Shown: positions 6,785-15,024, counted from the stretch's first letter. The stretch is DNA of 41,051 nucleotides from GCA-2861595 sp035525365 (GCA_035525365.1 DATLEK010000079.1:1-41051), one strand, 5' to 3'. Numbers and translations are program-made. Notes: generated by a model not told the origin, from the letters alone.

Positions 6785-8442
6785 TGGCAGTTCGTTCGGT
6801 AGCCCTCGACATCGGCACGTACGCCGTGCGAGCCGTGGAGCTGACCCTCGGAGGCACCGAGCCTGTCCTTCAGCGGTTCGCTCAGGTCACTCTCCCCACC
6901 GGAGCCGTCCGTGGCGGCGAGGTCATCGATGTCGGTTCGGTCTCTGCCGCCATCCGCCGGCTGTGGAGCGAGGGCGGCTTCAAGTCCAAGAAGGTGATCC
7001 TCGGCGTTGCCAACCAACGCGTGATCGTCCGCCAGGCCGAGCTTCCGGCCATGAGCGAACAGGATCTGCAATCGGCCCTCCAGTTCGAGGCCCAGGAGCT
7101 GATCCCGATCCCCGTCGAGGACGCCATCCTCGATTTCCAGGTGCTCGAGGAGATGACCAGCCCCACCGGCGAGCCAAGGATGCGGATCCTGCTGGCCGCC
7201 GCACAGCGGGAGATGGTCCGCACCCACCTGGCCGCCCTGGAGGGCGCCGGGCTCTCTGCCGCCGCTGTCGATCTCATTCCCTTCGCTCTCGTCCGAGCGG
7301 TCATGGCCGCCGGCGGTGCCAGCTTCGACAGCGAGGGTGGGGCGGAAGCCATCGTGTGCATCGGCGGTGGCGTCACCACGGTCGTTGTCCACGAGAACGG
7401 CGTTCCTCGCTTCGTGCGGGTTCTTCTGGTCGGCGGCGACGATGTCTCCGACGCCATCGCCCGCGAGCTGGATATCGATCTGGACGCCGCCGAGGACTTC
7501 AAGCGCCGAGCAGACATCTCGTCCTCTGATCCATCGGTGGCTCGGGCCGCTCAGGTGGTCGGAGACCGCCTTGCCCCTCTAGTGGAGGAGATCCGGGGAT
7601 CGCTGGACTACTACCTGGCCCAGTCCCAGTCGTCGCCGATCTCGCGGGTCCTGATCACCGGCGGGGCCAGCCGTATGCCGGGGCTCATGGAGCGGCTCCA
7701 GTCGCAACTCGGCGGAAACGTCGAGCCTGCCCGGCCCCTTCAGGGTGTGGCCATCGGCAGCGTCGGCCTCTCCCAGGAACAGCTCTCGAGCCTCGAGCCG
7801 ATCCTCACCGTGCCCATCGGCTTGGCGCTGGCTGGAGATCAGCAGAAGGGCGTGCGGCGCATCAGCCTGCTGCCCACCGAGATTGCCGCAGTTCGCGAGG
7901 AGCGCCGCCAGGTGATCATGGCCGGCTCCGCTGTTGCCGGATTGGCAGCGATTCTTCTGATCCTGTGGGTGGCTCGTGGAAGCCAGGTCAATAAGGAAGA
8001 GGACAAGGCAGAGGAAGAAGAGGCTCGTACCCAGGTTCTGAGGCAGGAGGAAGCCGCTCTGCAGGACACCACCACCTTGGCTGCTGACATCGCCACACGG
8101 GAGGCACAGGTGCAGACCGTGCTCTCAACCGATATCGCCTGGACACGCCTGTTCCAGGAGATCGCCACGGTGATCCCGAGTGACGTGTGGTTGTCCAGCT
8201 TCAACGGCACCAAGGCGTCACCCGGCACAGTGACGTTCTCCGCTCAGGGGTTCGACCAGACATCGACAGCGAGATGGTTGTTGCGGGTAGCTGAGCTGAA
8301 ATCGCTGGCCGGCCTCTGGGTACCCAGCTCTGCCAAGTCGGGAGCTGGGGCGGCGGCGTTGGTCAGCTTCAGTTCCGATGCCACCCTCACCGAGCAGGCC
8401 CGCTCGGATCGTGCCCAACGCTTCGCTCAGGAGTCAGAATGA
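6784..8442 (+). CDS. pilM: PilM-PilN fusion, pilus assembly
   Basis: This 552-residue protein joins two components that are usually separate. Residues 1 to about 350 are PilM, an actin-like ATPase (ALDIGTYAVRAVEL, ILGVANQRVIVRQAELP, FEAQELIPIPVEDAILDF, ITGGASRMPGL). Residues from about 357 are PilN: RISLLPTEIAAVREER is the conserved N-terminal PilN peptide (normally I-N-L-L-P) that docks in a PilM groove, followed by a membrane helix (about 378-396), a charged coiled coil and the periplasm-side-type PilN fold (IATVIPSDVWLSSFNG). The docking peptide is kept inside the fusion, so an intramolecular interaction is likely. The gene overlaps the HTH gene by 1 base and pilO by 4. It aligns the cytoplasmic and extracytoplasmic parts of the pilus machine. 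Confidence 0.9.
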   Translation: MAVRSVALDIGTYAVRAVELTLGGTEPVLQRFAQVTLPTGAVRGGEVIDVGSVSAAIRRLWSEGGFKSKKVILGVANQRVIVRQAELPAMSEQDLQSALQFEAQELIPIPVEDAILDFQVLEEMTSPTGEPRMRILLAAAQREMVRTHLAALEGAGLSAAAVDLIPFALVRAVMAAGGASFDSEGGAEAIVCIGGGVTTVVVHENGVPRFVRVLLVGGDDVSDAIARELDIDLDAAEDFKRRADISSSDPSVARAAQVVGDRLAPLVEEIRGSLDYYLAQSQSSPISRVLITGGASRMPGLMERLQSQLGGNVEPARPLQGVAIGSVGLSQEQLSSLEPILTVPIGLALAGDQQKGVRRISLLPTEIAAVREERRQVIMAGSAVAGLAAILLILWVARGSQVNKEEDKAEEEEARTQVLRQEEAALQDTTTLAADIATREAQVQTVLSTDIAWTRLFQEIATVIPSDVWLSSFNGTKASPGTVTFSAQGFDQTSTARWLLRVAELKSLAGLWVPSSAKSGAGAAALVSFSSDATLTEQARSDRAQRFAQESE

Positions 8443-9134
8443 ACCGCCGTGCATGGCTCTTCGCGGGGCTGGCAAGCCTCCTCGTTCTGGCCTTGTGGTA
8501 CTTTTTCCTCTGGTCGCCCCGCAACGACGACCTGGAGAAGGCCAAGGATCGCACTGAAGCCGCCCAATCCACCAACCGTGATCTCGAGAGCAGGATCCAG
8601 CGGCTGAAGGCGGCCCAGCGAGACGAGCCACGGCTGCGGGCCCGGCTCGAGCGTCTCCGCACGGCCATCCCTGACGAACCGAAGCTTGCCGAGCTCATCA
8701 TCGATGTCAACGATGCTGCCGTACGATCCGGGATCGACTTCTTGAGCATCGCTCCCGCTCGGCCTGCTGTTGCGGCTCCCGCGGCGGCCGGCGCACCGGG
8801 CGCCACACCCGCGGCTGCCGGCCCGGCTCCGGCGGAGATCCAACTGTCTCTATCCATCACCGGCGGGTACTTCCAGGTTCTCGACTTTCTCAATCGCCTT
8901 GATGCCCTACCGAGGCTTGTCGTGACGGACACGCTTACCCTGAGTGGCGACAACTTCGGTCGGCTCTCTACGGGTGTCACGGGCCGGATGTTCGTGAACC
9001 CCTCGGCGGTTGCCCCCGCCCCGGGTACGCCCGGAGTGGTGACGACTACGACAACGACTGTTGCCTCTAGCACCACCACGAGCGCCCCGCCGACCACGGC
9101 GCCGGTGACAACTACGACGGGGGCTCCTCAGTGA
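8439..9134 (+). CDS. pilO: Pilus assembly protein PilO
   Basis: A 231-residue bitopic membrane protein: membrane helix at about residues 7-25, a coiled coil (LEKAKDRTEAAQSTNRDLES) and a ferredoxin-like PilO core (IPDEPKLAELIIDVNDAAVR; ITGGYFQVLDFLNRLDALPR). A Pro/Ala-rich loop interrupts the core at about 105-130. The last 40 or so residues are a Thr/Pro low-complexity tail, unusual for PilO and similar in style to the repeat-rich region of the next protein. It overlaps the fusion gene by ATGA and the following gene by GTGA, so the operon is tightly coupled. PilO pairs with the PilN part of the fusion. Confidence 0.87.
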   Translation: MNRRAWLFAGLASLLVLALWYFFLWSPRNDDLEKAKDRTEAAQSTNRDLESRIQRLKAAQRDEPRLRARLERLRTAIPDEPKLAELIIDVNDAAVRSGIDFLSIAPARPAVAAPAAAGAPGATPAAAGPAPAEIQLSLSITGGYFQVLDFLNRLDALPRLVVTDTLTLSGDNFGRLSTGVTGRMFVNPSAVAPAPGTPGVVTTTTTTVASSTTTSAPPTTAPVTTTTGAPQ

Positions 9135-9814
9135 CCGCACCCCAGGAGGTGAACCCGAACAGGCGGGCGCTCGTAATGCTGGGTGCGGGCCTTGGCGTAC
9201 TGGTTCTCATTTTCATCCTGACCCGAGTCGTCGGCGGCGGCGATGACGACACAGATGACACCTTCGCCACGCCGTCAACGAACCCGGCGCTATCTCCCTC
9301 GTCCACCATTGTCCCTTCACCCGAAACCGGCGCCCCGGGGGCAGCTCCTGTTGAGAGCTTTGAGGTGTTCAACACCAAGAACCCGTTCGTGCCCCTACGA
9401 GGTACTGCGGGAGCGGCGTCGGGCGGGACTGCCGGAACGGGTACACCCACCGGTACGGTCACGTCCACGGGAACCGGTACAGCCACAGGAACAGTCGGCA
9501 CCGGGACTACCGGCGGCACCGGGACGACCGGGGGCGGCACCACCAGCGGAACGACGGGCTTGGGCACGACGGCGACAGGAGGATCCACCGAACCTCGCCG
9601 CAACGCCCGGGTCGCCCTGCTTGACGTTTTCAGCGAAGGCGGCAAGGTCGTCGCCAACGTCCGCGTCAACGACCAGGTGTTCAAGGTTTCCGCTGGTCAG
9701 CAGTTCGGCACCAACTTCCAAGCTGTCTCCCTGTCACAGGCTGACGACTGTGGCCGCTTCCTCTTCGGCGACGACCAGTTCCGCCTCTGCAAGGGCGAAG
9801 AGCTTCTCAAGTAG
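9131..9814 (+). CDS. PilP-like pilus protein with Gly/Thr repeat region
   Basis: A 227-residue protein in the PilP position. It has a membrane helix at about residues 12-31, an acidic stretch (GGGDDDTDDTF), and FEVFNTKNPFVPL, resembling the NPF motif of PilP. A Gly/Thr-only low-complexity region of about 60 residues follows, then a small beta-rich C-terminal domain (VALLDVFSEGGKVVANVRVN to the end) with a Cys pair (DDCGRFLFG, RLCKGEELLK). In Gram-negatives PilP is a lipoprotein joining PilNO to the secretin; here there is no secretin and no lipobox, so the partner is unknown. GTG start with a GTGA overlap with pilO. The function is inferred from order and the NPF motif. Confidence 0.68.
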   Translation: MTAPQEVNPNRRALVMLGAGLGVLVLIFILTRVVGGGDDDTDDTFATPSTNPALSPSSTIVPSPETGAPGAAPVESFEVFNTKNPFVPLRGTAGAASGGTAGTGTPTGTVTSTGTGTATGTVGTGTTGGTGTTGGGTTSGTTGLGTTATGGSTEPRRNARVALLDVFSEGGKVVANVRVNDQVFKVSAGQQFGTNFQAVSLSQADDCGRFLFGDDQFRLCKGEELLK

Positions 9815-9832
9815 CGGCTCAAGTTGACACCC

Positions 9833-10417
9833 ATGCAGGTCGATTCTGCGAAAGTGGGTGACGTGGCTGAGCAAAATGGAGAACCGCTACGTCCGGCGGA
9901 TGGCTTCACCATCCTCGAGGTCGTCATCGCGCTGACTATCTTTGCCATTGTCGTGACGGGATTGGCAACGTCGACCGCGTTGGCTCTGCGCATCGTCGGA
10001 GCCTCCAACGGCCGACAGATCGCCTCCCAACTCGCCACCCGGGAGATCGAGAGCCTGCGACGCACGAGCTATGCCACCCTTGGTCTTACGGGTCCCATTG
10101 CCTCACCGGTTCCCGGCACTCTCGATGACAAGGTCGACGTTGCTACGCAGCGGTTCACTGTGCCAGACGGTCCGGGAGCCGAGGCACTGATAACCACGGG
10201 ACCTGTTGTACACAATCCGGCAACGGTGCCGGTCCGTGGTTTTCTCTTCACCGTCACTCGATATGTGACGTGGGTCGATGATCCTGCAATCAGCCCGAGC
10301 ACGCAGGACTACAAGCGACTAACAGTGGCGGTTCAATGGCGGCAGAAGAGCTTGACTGGTGGGCCTAGCCGGGTCGTTCTATCCACGCTCGTCACCGATG
10401 CCAAGGTTGACTTCTAA
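9833..10417 (+). CDS. Minor pilin, PilV/GspI-like
   Basis: A 194-residue prepilin-like protein. The leader ends in RPADG, followed by FTILEVVIALTIFAIVVTGL with Glu at +5, and QIASQLATREIESLRRTSY continues the long helix as in PilV/GspI. Minor pilins prime pilus assembly and may sit at the tip. The start is uncertain: ATG 9833 is preferred over TTG 9824. The three minor pilin genes follow each other with very short gaps or overlaps. Confidence 0.82.
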   Translation: MQVDSAKVGDVAEQNGEPLRPADGFTILEVVIALTIFAIVVTGLATSTALALRIVGASNGRQIASQLATREIESLRRTSYATLGLTGPIASPVPGTLDDKVDVATQRFTVPDGPGAEALITTGPVVHNPATVPVRGFLFTVTRYVTWVDDPAISPSTQDYKRLTVAVQWRQKSLTGGPSRVVLSTLVTDAKVDF

Positions 10418-10418
10418 G

Positions 10419-10976
10419 ATGCCAGCTATTCGGTTAGCCCAGTTCGCGGTGCGGCAGCGCAGTGCCGCGCGTGATTCGAGGGGTATCACCGTGGTCGAGG
10501 TAAGCATTGCGGGGGCGCTGCTCAGCCTCGCCATGATCGCCTTCCTGGCATCACTTGACTCGACTACTCAGGCGAGCAGCTTCGCTCAGGCCAGGTCGAG
10601 GGCGCTCGACGATCTGCGAACCGCAGCAGCGTCATTCTCACGGGAGGCCCGGCAAGCGTCCGACGAGCCAACGTCGGTAACCACAACCGAGGTGAAGTTC
10701 CCGACTTACTTGAACGGAGCAACCTCTTCTACACCAGTCGCTTGGAACCTGGCGATTACCTCCGGTGGTTCGGGAGCCGATCTACAGCGCAGCATCGATA
10801 ATGGTTTGTCATTCACTCCCCGCGGGCTTCCTCCCCTGTTGCTAGGTGCCACTGAATCCCATTTCAGCTATGACCCTGCTACGAAGCTGTTGAAGATGGT
10901 CCTGGTGACCCGCCCGAGCGCCAGGATCTCGCCCGTACGACTCGAGACAGAGGTGAACCTCCGCAATGTTCCATAG
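10419..10976 (+). CDS. Minor pilin, PilW/GspJ-like
   Basis: A 185-residue protein beginning one base after the preceding stop. The leader MPAIRLAQFAVRQRSAARDS ends in RG and is followed by ITVVEVSIAGALLSLAMIAF, a class III signal with Glu at +5, and a long helix (LDDLRTAAASFSREARQASD) typical of PilW/GspJ. The C-terminal part is beta-rich. The ATG at 10419 is chosen because it directly follows the previous gene; the frame is also open upstream. It probably forms the tip complex with its two neighbours. Confidence 0.8.
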   Translation: MPAIRLAQFAVRQRSAARDSRGITVVEVSIAGALLSLAMIAFLASLDSTTQASSFAQARSRALDDLRTAAASFSREARQASDEPTSVTTTEVKFPTYLNGATSSTPVAWNLAITSGGSGADLQRSIDNGLSFTPRGLPPLLLGATESHFSYDPATKLLKMVLVTRPSARISPVRLETEVNLRNVP

Positions 10977-12447
10977 ATCGATGCCGCAAAGACGCCACGA
11001 CGAATCCGGGTTCGCCATGGTCGTGGTTCTGGTTGTTATGACTGTGTCGCTGCTTCTTGTCAGCGTCCTGCTTTCCCAGGGCGAGCATCTTGACCGCAGC
11101 ACCTTCCGGGACCGCAAGTGGCACACCGCGCTCCAAGTGGCAGAGGCCGGAGTTCAGCGAACAATAGTCGAGCTGAAGACCGATTTTGAATTTGGCGGGA
11201 TTACCACCGCTACGCATGTGCCAGGCGGTGACTTTCAGACCAAAGTCCAACAGGATTCCGCTTTCGGTCCTGGCAACCGTACGATCACATCGACCGCTTA
11301 TGTCCCGAGCCTTGGCCACCGGAACGAGGTACGGAGGAGAGTAAAGGTCACGATTGGTCCGCCTCCGTCTTTGCTGTACGCGCTTTTCTCGGAGACCTGC
11401 TTGGTAGTTGAAAACAATGGCGATCCCGTCAAGGGTGATGTCTTTGCGAATTTAGACATAACCCTCAGCAACAATACCGTTGTTCAGGGAAAGATCGAGT
11501 CTTCTCGGGGTGTTGTGGACATGGTCAACGGCTCGAAGGTTCAGAGGAATGGGACAAAAGGTGGATCTATCCTATCCGGTGGAAAGCCGAACACTGCCTG
11601 CGGAAAGACCGGAGTTTGGGGAGTCAACATGGATAATGGCTCGTCGGTGGAGCGAGATGTAACCGTTCGTCGAGAGTGTCCAGCTATCGGCTCACCATCA
11701 CCGCCATTAGAATTTGGGATCAAGGGGGCGTCGGGGATGGGTGGAGCGACAATTAACGGGAACGCGGTGGCCTGGGGCTCAGTCGGACCGAATGTGGCAG
11801 GCTTCACGACTACCCATCCTGCGCCTGGGTCATGTTCTCCTCGACCTGTGAGCACAACCTCGGCTCCACCTTACAAGGCTAAGGATGCCCCGGATATCAA
11901 GGCGTTCTATGAGAAAGCATTCGCAGGCACGGGAGTTTCGGTCACGACGCACAGCAGCGGTTCTGCGTTCAACAGCTCAGCGCCGACATCGATAAGTGGA
12001 GTGCATATCATTGCTCTCGGTAGTGATGCGAGCCAGACTGTCAACCTCAATGGAAAGACAATAACCGGCACGTTCATACTTGTTACTCCCACTGAAATCC
12101 TGCGTGACAACTCCGGCGGTGGATTCTTCTATGATGGTCCGAGCTTTTCCGGCGCTAACGGCATTGTCCAGCTCATATCGTTACGTCCAGCTGGAAGTTC
12201 CGGAATCACCTTCACCGATAACCAGTTCAAGATCAAGAACCAGCCCTGCATGTTATTCTACTCGACCGGAGCGGTATCGATGAAGAACGACGCAATTATA
12301 TACGGCGCTGTGTACGGCTCCAGTGTTGACCTGAAGAATGGCTTCAAAGTCGTTTATGATAAGTGTGTCGAGAGAAGCCTGGGCTTCGGAGATGCGATGG
12401 CAGTACCGCATGTGTTTCGCGAGGTTAATCCTGCCGGTTCCGCATAA
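10966..12447 (+). CDS. PilX-like large minor pilin / tip protein
   Basis: This 493-residue protein starts with a PilX N-terminal motif (RRHDESGFAMVVVLVVMTVS), then a helix with LQVAEAGVQRTIVELK. The remaining 400 or so residues form a large domain rich in Gly, Ser, Thr and Asn, with repeated beta-like segments (VQGKIESSRGVVDMVNGSKV; SMKNDAIIYGAVYGSSVDLK), resembling beta-helix-like exported domains attached to PilX. Cys residues are spaced through it, suggesting disulphides outside the cell. The gene overlaps pilW by 11 bases and has a moderate Shine-Dalgarno (GAGGTG). A tip adhesin role is plausible, but the large domain is not one I can name with certainty. Confidence 0.75.
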   Translation: MFHRSMPQRRHDESGFAMVVVLVVMTVSLLLVSVLLSQGEHLDRSTFRDRKWHTALQVAEAGVQRTIVELKTDFEFGGITTATHVPGGDFQTKVQQDSAFGPGNRTITSTAYVPSLGHRNEVRRRVKVTIGPPPSLLYALFSETCLVVENNGDPVKGDVFANLDITLSNNTVVQGKIESSRGVVDMVNGSKVQRNGTKGGSILSGGKPNTACGKTGVWGVNMDNGSSVERDVTVRRECPAIGSPSPPLEFGIKGASGMGGATINGNAVAWGSVGPNVAGFTTTHPAPGSCSPRPVSTTSAPPYKAKDAPDIKAFYEKAFAGTGVSVTTHSSGSAFNSSAPTSISGVHIIALGSDASQTVNLNGKTITGTFILVTPTEILRDNSGGGFFYDGPSFSGANGIVQLISLRPAGSSGITFTDNQFKIKNQPCMLFYSTGAVSMKNDAIIYGAVYGSSVDLKNGFKVVYDKCVERSLGFGDAMAVPHVFREVNPAGSA

Positions 12448-12481
12448 CGCCGTTAGTGGGAACGCCCCTGACCCACGGATC

Positions 12482-12973
12482 ATGATCATTGGCATGATGG
12501 GCGCCGGGAAGACGATTGTAGGTTGCGAACTCGCGTTAAGGCTCGCCTGGTCGTACCTCGACAGTGACGAGCAGGTGCAGAAGAGCACCGGGTCCACTGT
12601 TCCGGAGATCTTCGCGAGTGGTGGGGAGGCTGCTTTCCGGGCGGAGGAGCAGAGGGCGCTCGCTGATGCGGTCAGCAGCGCAGAACCGGTGGTCGTGTCC
12701 GTGGCCGGCGGGGCGGTGCTGGACCTTGACAACCGCCGGCTGATCAGCGACGCGGGGACCGTGGTGTGGCTTCGGGCGCCGGTCGCCACCCTGGTCGAGC
12801 GGGTGGGAGACGGCGCCGGCCGGCCGCTGCTTGGCGATGATCCTGCCGGCGCCCTGGCACGGCTGTATGAGGAGCGCGGGCCTCTTTACGAAGAGCTGGC
12901 GGATATCGTCGTCGACGTGGAGGGGCTGAGCCCGGAGGAAGTGGTGGAGGAGATTCTCCGGCAGTTGCCGTGA
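12482..12973 (+). CDS. aroK: Shikimate kinase
   Basis: Phosphorylates shikimate at the 3-hydroxyl, the fifth step of chorismate synthesis. All family motifs are present: P-loop GMMGAGKT at the N-terminus, LDSDEQVQKSTGSTVPEIFA for shikimate binding, GGEAAFRAEEQRAL, SVAGGAVLD, and the lid region GRPLLGDDP. The ATG at 12482 gives a short strand before the P-loop, close to the usual family start. The 163-residue length is normal. The gene follows the pilX-like gene by 34 bases and may be transcribed with it. In most genomes aroB overlaps the aroK stop; here aroB is about 3 kb away, and a second copy of this gene's last 69 bases lies there (see the repeat entries). Confidence 0.93.
   Translation: MIIGMMGAGKTIVGCELALRLAWSYLDSDEQVQKSTGSTVPEIFASGGEAAFRAEEQRALADAVSSAEPVVVSVAGGAVLDLDNRRLISDAGTVVWLRAPVATLVERVGDGAGRPLLGDDPAGALARLYEERGPLYEELADIVVDVEGLSPEEVVEEILRQLP
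12905..12973 (+). repeat. aroK 3' end, copy 1 of a duplicated 69-bp segment
   Basis: The last 69 bases of aroK, including the stop codon, are repeated at 15967-16035 with five or so differences by eye. All the differences fall at third codon positions and are synonymous. Similarity stops exactly at the stop codon on this side. Confidence 0.9.
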
Positions 12974-13016
12974 CCGGCCACGTCCCTTGGCCACCTCAGC
13001 GTGCGGGAAGGGGACC

Positions 13017-13065
13017 GATGTGGTCACACCGATGTGGTCACACCGCTCCGCTATGATGACTACCA
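13017..13065 (+). promoter_or_regulatory. vapB promoter and probable operator repeats
   Basis: GATGTGGTCACACC occurs twice in tandem (13017-13030 and 13031-13044). Each copy contains the inverted repeat TGTG-GT-CACA, a likely binding site for the VapB antitoxin. TATGAT (13052-13057) lies eight bases before the GTG start, suggesting a near-leaderless transcript. Confidence 0.6.
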
Positions 13066-13323
13066 GTGGATGTCGGAATTCGGGAGCTCAAGGAGCATCT
13101 GTCGGAGTGGGTTGAGCGGGCCGCGCAAGGTGAGGTCATCCAGGTCACCGATCGGGGCCGGCCCAAGGCGATTCTGGCGCCGCTGCCCGGGCGTTACCAC
13201 CTGGACCAGGGCCTGGCCGAGGGGTGGATCAGGCCGGCGGCAGATGTGGCGCCCGCGCCGGCCCGGCGCCATCGGGCCGCCCGCCCCACCGCCCAAGTGC
13301 TCGATGAGGATCGCGGCGGGTGA
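13066..13323 (+). CDS. vapB: Type II antitoxin, Phd/YefM (VapB) family
   Basis: An 85-residue antitoxin: MDVGIRELKEHLSEWVERAA then GEVIQVTDRGRPKAILAPLP is the Phd/YefM DNA-binding fold, followed by a disordered Ala/Arg/Pro-rich C-terminal segment that would bind the toxin. It starts with GTG behind the tandem operator repeats. The toxin gene downstream survives only as a stub (next entry), so this is an orphan antitoxin, which may still repress its own promoter or neutralise related toxins. It lies inside the DNA that separates aroK from aroB. Confidence 0.85.
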   Translation: MDVGIRELKEHLSEWVERAAQGEVIQVTDRGRPKAILAPLPGRYHLDQGLAEGWIRPAADVAPAPARRHRAARPTAQVLDEDRGG

Positions 13324-13373
13324 GCATCTACATCGACTCCAGTGCGCTCGGGTGGACGGTGCTGACGCCATGA
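13320..13373 (+). pseudogene. vapC: vapC toxin remnant (PIN domain start only)
   Basis: A GTG overlapping the vapB stop (GTGA) starts the frame VSIYIDSSAL, the usual first strand of a PIN-domain VapC with its first catalytic Asp. The match ends after DSSAL; the frame then reads GWTVLTP and stops. The rest of the toxin is missing, so this is a truncated gene. Confidence 0.75.
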
Positions 13374-13388
13374 AGGCGGCGCCTACCT

Positions 13389-13436
13389 AGAGGTACGCCT
13401 CGGGCTGAAGGGGCGCGCCTGCGCCGTGCTACCTCT
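13389..13436. terminator. Possible bidirectional hairpin between convergent genes
   Basis: AGAGGTA (13389-13395) can pair with TACCTCT (13430-13436), enclosing a smaller GGCGC-GCCT-GCGCC hairpin. It lies between the vapC remnant (+) and the protease (-) and touches the protease stop. There is no U-run; this is a weak call. Confidence 0.3.
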
Positions 13437-15024
13437 GGCGTTGAAGGGGGAAGTTCACCGTCGTGGTCTGGCCGGAGTTGACCGTGACCGGCGAGGTCTT
13501 CGGCTTGTAGCCGACGGCGCTCGCCGTGCAGCCGTGGGCACCGGCCGGCACGCTTGCGATGGCGTACCCGCCTGACGGCCCGGTCGTAGCCGTTCCCGCC
13601 GGGCCGCAGTCGACCGTCGCGCCCCCGATTACCGCCTTGCTCGTGGCGTCAGTCACCGTGCCGGCTATCAACCCCGGCTCGGCAGCTGGCAGAGGCGCGG
13701 CAGTGGCTCCGAGGGCGCGGGCCAGATTCACCCGTCCGTGGCCGAAGCAGCGATCACGGCCGGAAGAGCCGAGGTCGTCCGCGGTCGAATTGAGCTGGTT
13801 GCGCACCTGAGCTGCGCTCCAGGTGGGGTTCTTCCACCAGATCATGGCGGCGACGCCGCTGGCGTGGGGCGTCGCCATCGAGGTGCCGTCGAGGGTCGCG
13901 TAGGTGTTCCCCGGCGTCGTGGACCAGATGTCGACTCCGGGTGCGGCCACCTCCACGTCGCTGTTGCAGTTGCTGAACCATGCGCTTTTGTCGTTGCGGT
14001 CGGTGGCTGCGACCGAGACGACGTCGGGGTGGTAGGCGGGGTAGTTGGCGGTGGAATCACCGTCGTTGCCGGCGGCGGCCACGAGGAGCACACCGGCCTT
14101 CGACGCCTCGGCGAGCTCCGCATTGAGCGCCTTGTCCTTCGGCCCGCCGATGCTCATGCTGATGACTTTCGCCCCACCGGTGGTGTGCAGCCAGTGGATC
14201 CCTTTGATCACGTCGGCGTAGAAGCCGACCCCGGCGCCGTTCAGCGCCTTGAACACCGCCAGCTCGGCATTCGGGGCCACGCCAGCCACGCCCACAGAGT
14301 TGTTGGCGGTGGCGGCGATCGTGCCGGCCACGTGGGTGCCGTGCAGGTTGTCGTCGCTGCAGGTTCCCTCGATGACGATGCCGATCGCCGCGATGGCCGT
14401 AGCGCATGCCTTCGTCTTCGAGAGCAGGTCGACATGGGCCCGATCGATGCCCGTGTCGAGCACGCCGACACGCGTCCCTCCCGAGGAGGGGAAGTTGCCC
14501 GCTCCGAACGCAGTGTCCCAGCCCTCGGGAGCGTCGATGTCGGCATCAACGGTGCCGTTCCCGAGCAGCCTGTCATCGTCGCCGACGCCGCCGAACTGCC
14601 CGGTGTTGTGCAGTCCCCACAGCTGCGGGAAGAGCGTGTCGTTGGGCTCGCTCAGCAGGCGCACCTCCCAGTTGGGATGCGCGTAGGCGACGTTCGGGTT
14701 GCGCGCGTAGCGCTGCGACACCACGGCTGGATCTTCGCCGGGGGGGACTCGCACCACGTCCAAGTCGAGGTGCTCGAACCGGTTCTGGACCCGGCCACCC
14801 TCGCCGGCGTGGGCCGCTGCCCTTCCCGGAGCGGAAGTGCCGGGCCGGAAGCCGACCAGGACAAGGTCGGGGTGGTAGGCGGCCTGCTGGGCCTCGGGCC
14901 CTCCAGGGCCACGGGGCGGCGCGGCCGAGCCCGGGACCGCCGACGCCGCACCAGGCATCGCCAAGGACATCGCTATCGTCGCAGCGACCAGGACAGGTAG
15001 TGACTTCGGCGACCTTCTCGGCAT
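13429..15024 (-). CDS. Secreted subtilisin-like serine protease (S8)
   Basis: A 531-residue exported protease. The Sec signal peptide (PRRSPKSLPVLVAATIAMSL) is followed by a cleavage region near AASA, and then an inhibitor-like propeptide (DLVLVGFRPGT... YARNPNVAYAHPNWEVRLL). The S8 catalytic domain has Asp190 in GVLDTGID, His231 in LHGTHVAGT, the oxyanion Asn in AAAGNDG and Ser382 in LDGTSMATPH; all triad residues are present. The C-terminus carries a carboxypeptidase-regulatory-like beta domain (IAGTVTDATSKAVIGGATVD). ATG 15024 is chosen because GAGGAG precedes it. The gene runs against the aro genes and lies inside the DNA that separates aroK from aroB. An 85-bp piece of it is repeated at 15845-15929. 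Confidence 0.92.
   Translation of the reverse strand: MPRRSPKSLPVLVAATIAMSLAMPGAASAVPGSAAPPRGPGGPEAQQAAYHPDLVLVGFRPGTSAPGRAAAHAGEGGRVQNRFEHLDLDVVRVPPGEDPAVVSQRYARNPNVAYAHPNWEVRLLSEPNDTLFPQLWGLHNTGQFGGVGDDDRLLGNGTVDADIDAPEGWDTAFGAGNFPSSGGTRVGVLDTGIDRAHVDLLSKTKACATAIAAIGIVIEGTCSDDNLHGTHVAGTIAATANNSVGVAGVAPNAELAVFKALNGAGVGFYADVIKGIHWLHTTGGAKVISMSIGGPKDKALNAELAEASKAGVLLVAAAGNDGDSTANYPAYHPDVVSVAATDRNDKSAWFSNCNSDVEVAAPGVDIWSTTPGNTYATLDGTSMATPHASGVAAMIWWKNPTWSAAQVRNQLNSTADDLGSSGRDRCFGHGRVNLARALGATAAPLPAAEPGLIAGTVTDATSKAVIGGATVDCGPAGTATTGPSGGYAIASVPAGAHGCTASAVGYKPKTSPVTVNSGQTTTVNFPLQRQR
13995..14079. repeat. Protease segment duplicated at 15845-15929
   Basis: These 85 bases, inside the protease gene, reappear in the same orientation at 15845-15929 with about four differences by eye. 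They encode the region around AAAGNDGDSTANYPAYHPDV of the protease. Confidence 0.85.

Noticed and set aside
13738..15000. Long + strand open frame (420 codons) within the protease
   Set aside because: Shadow of the S8 protease, whose triad, signal peptide and Shine-Dalgarno are all on the - strand.
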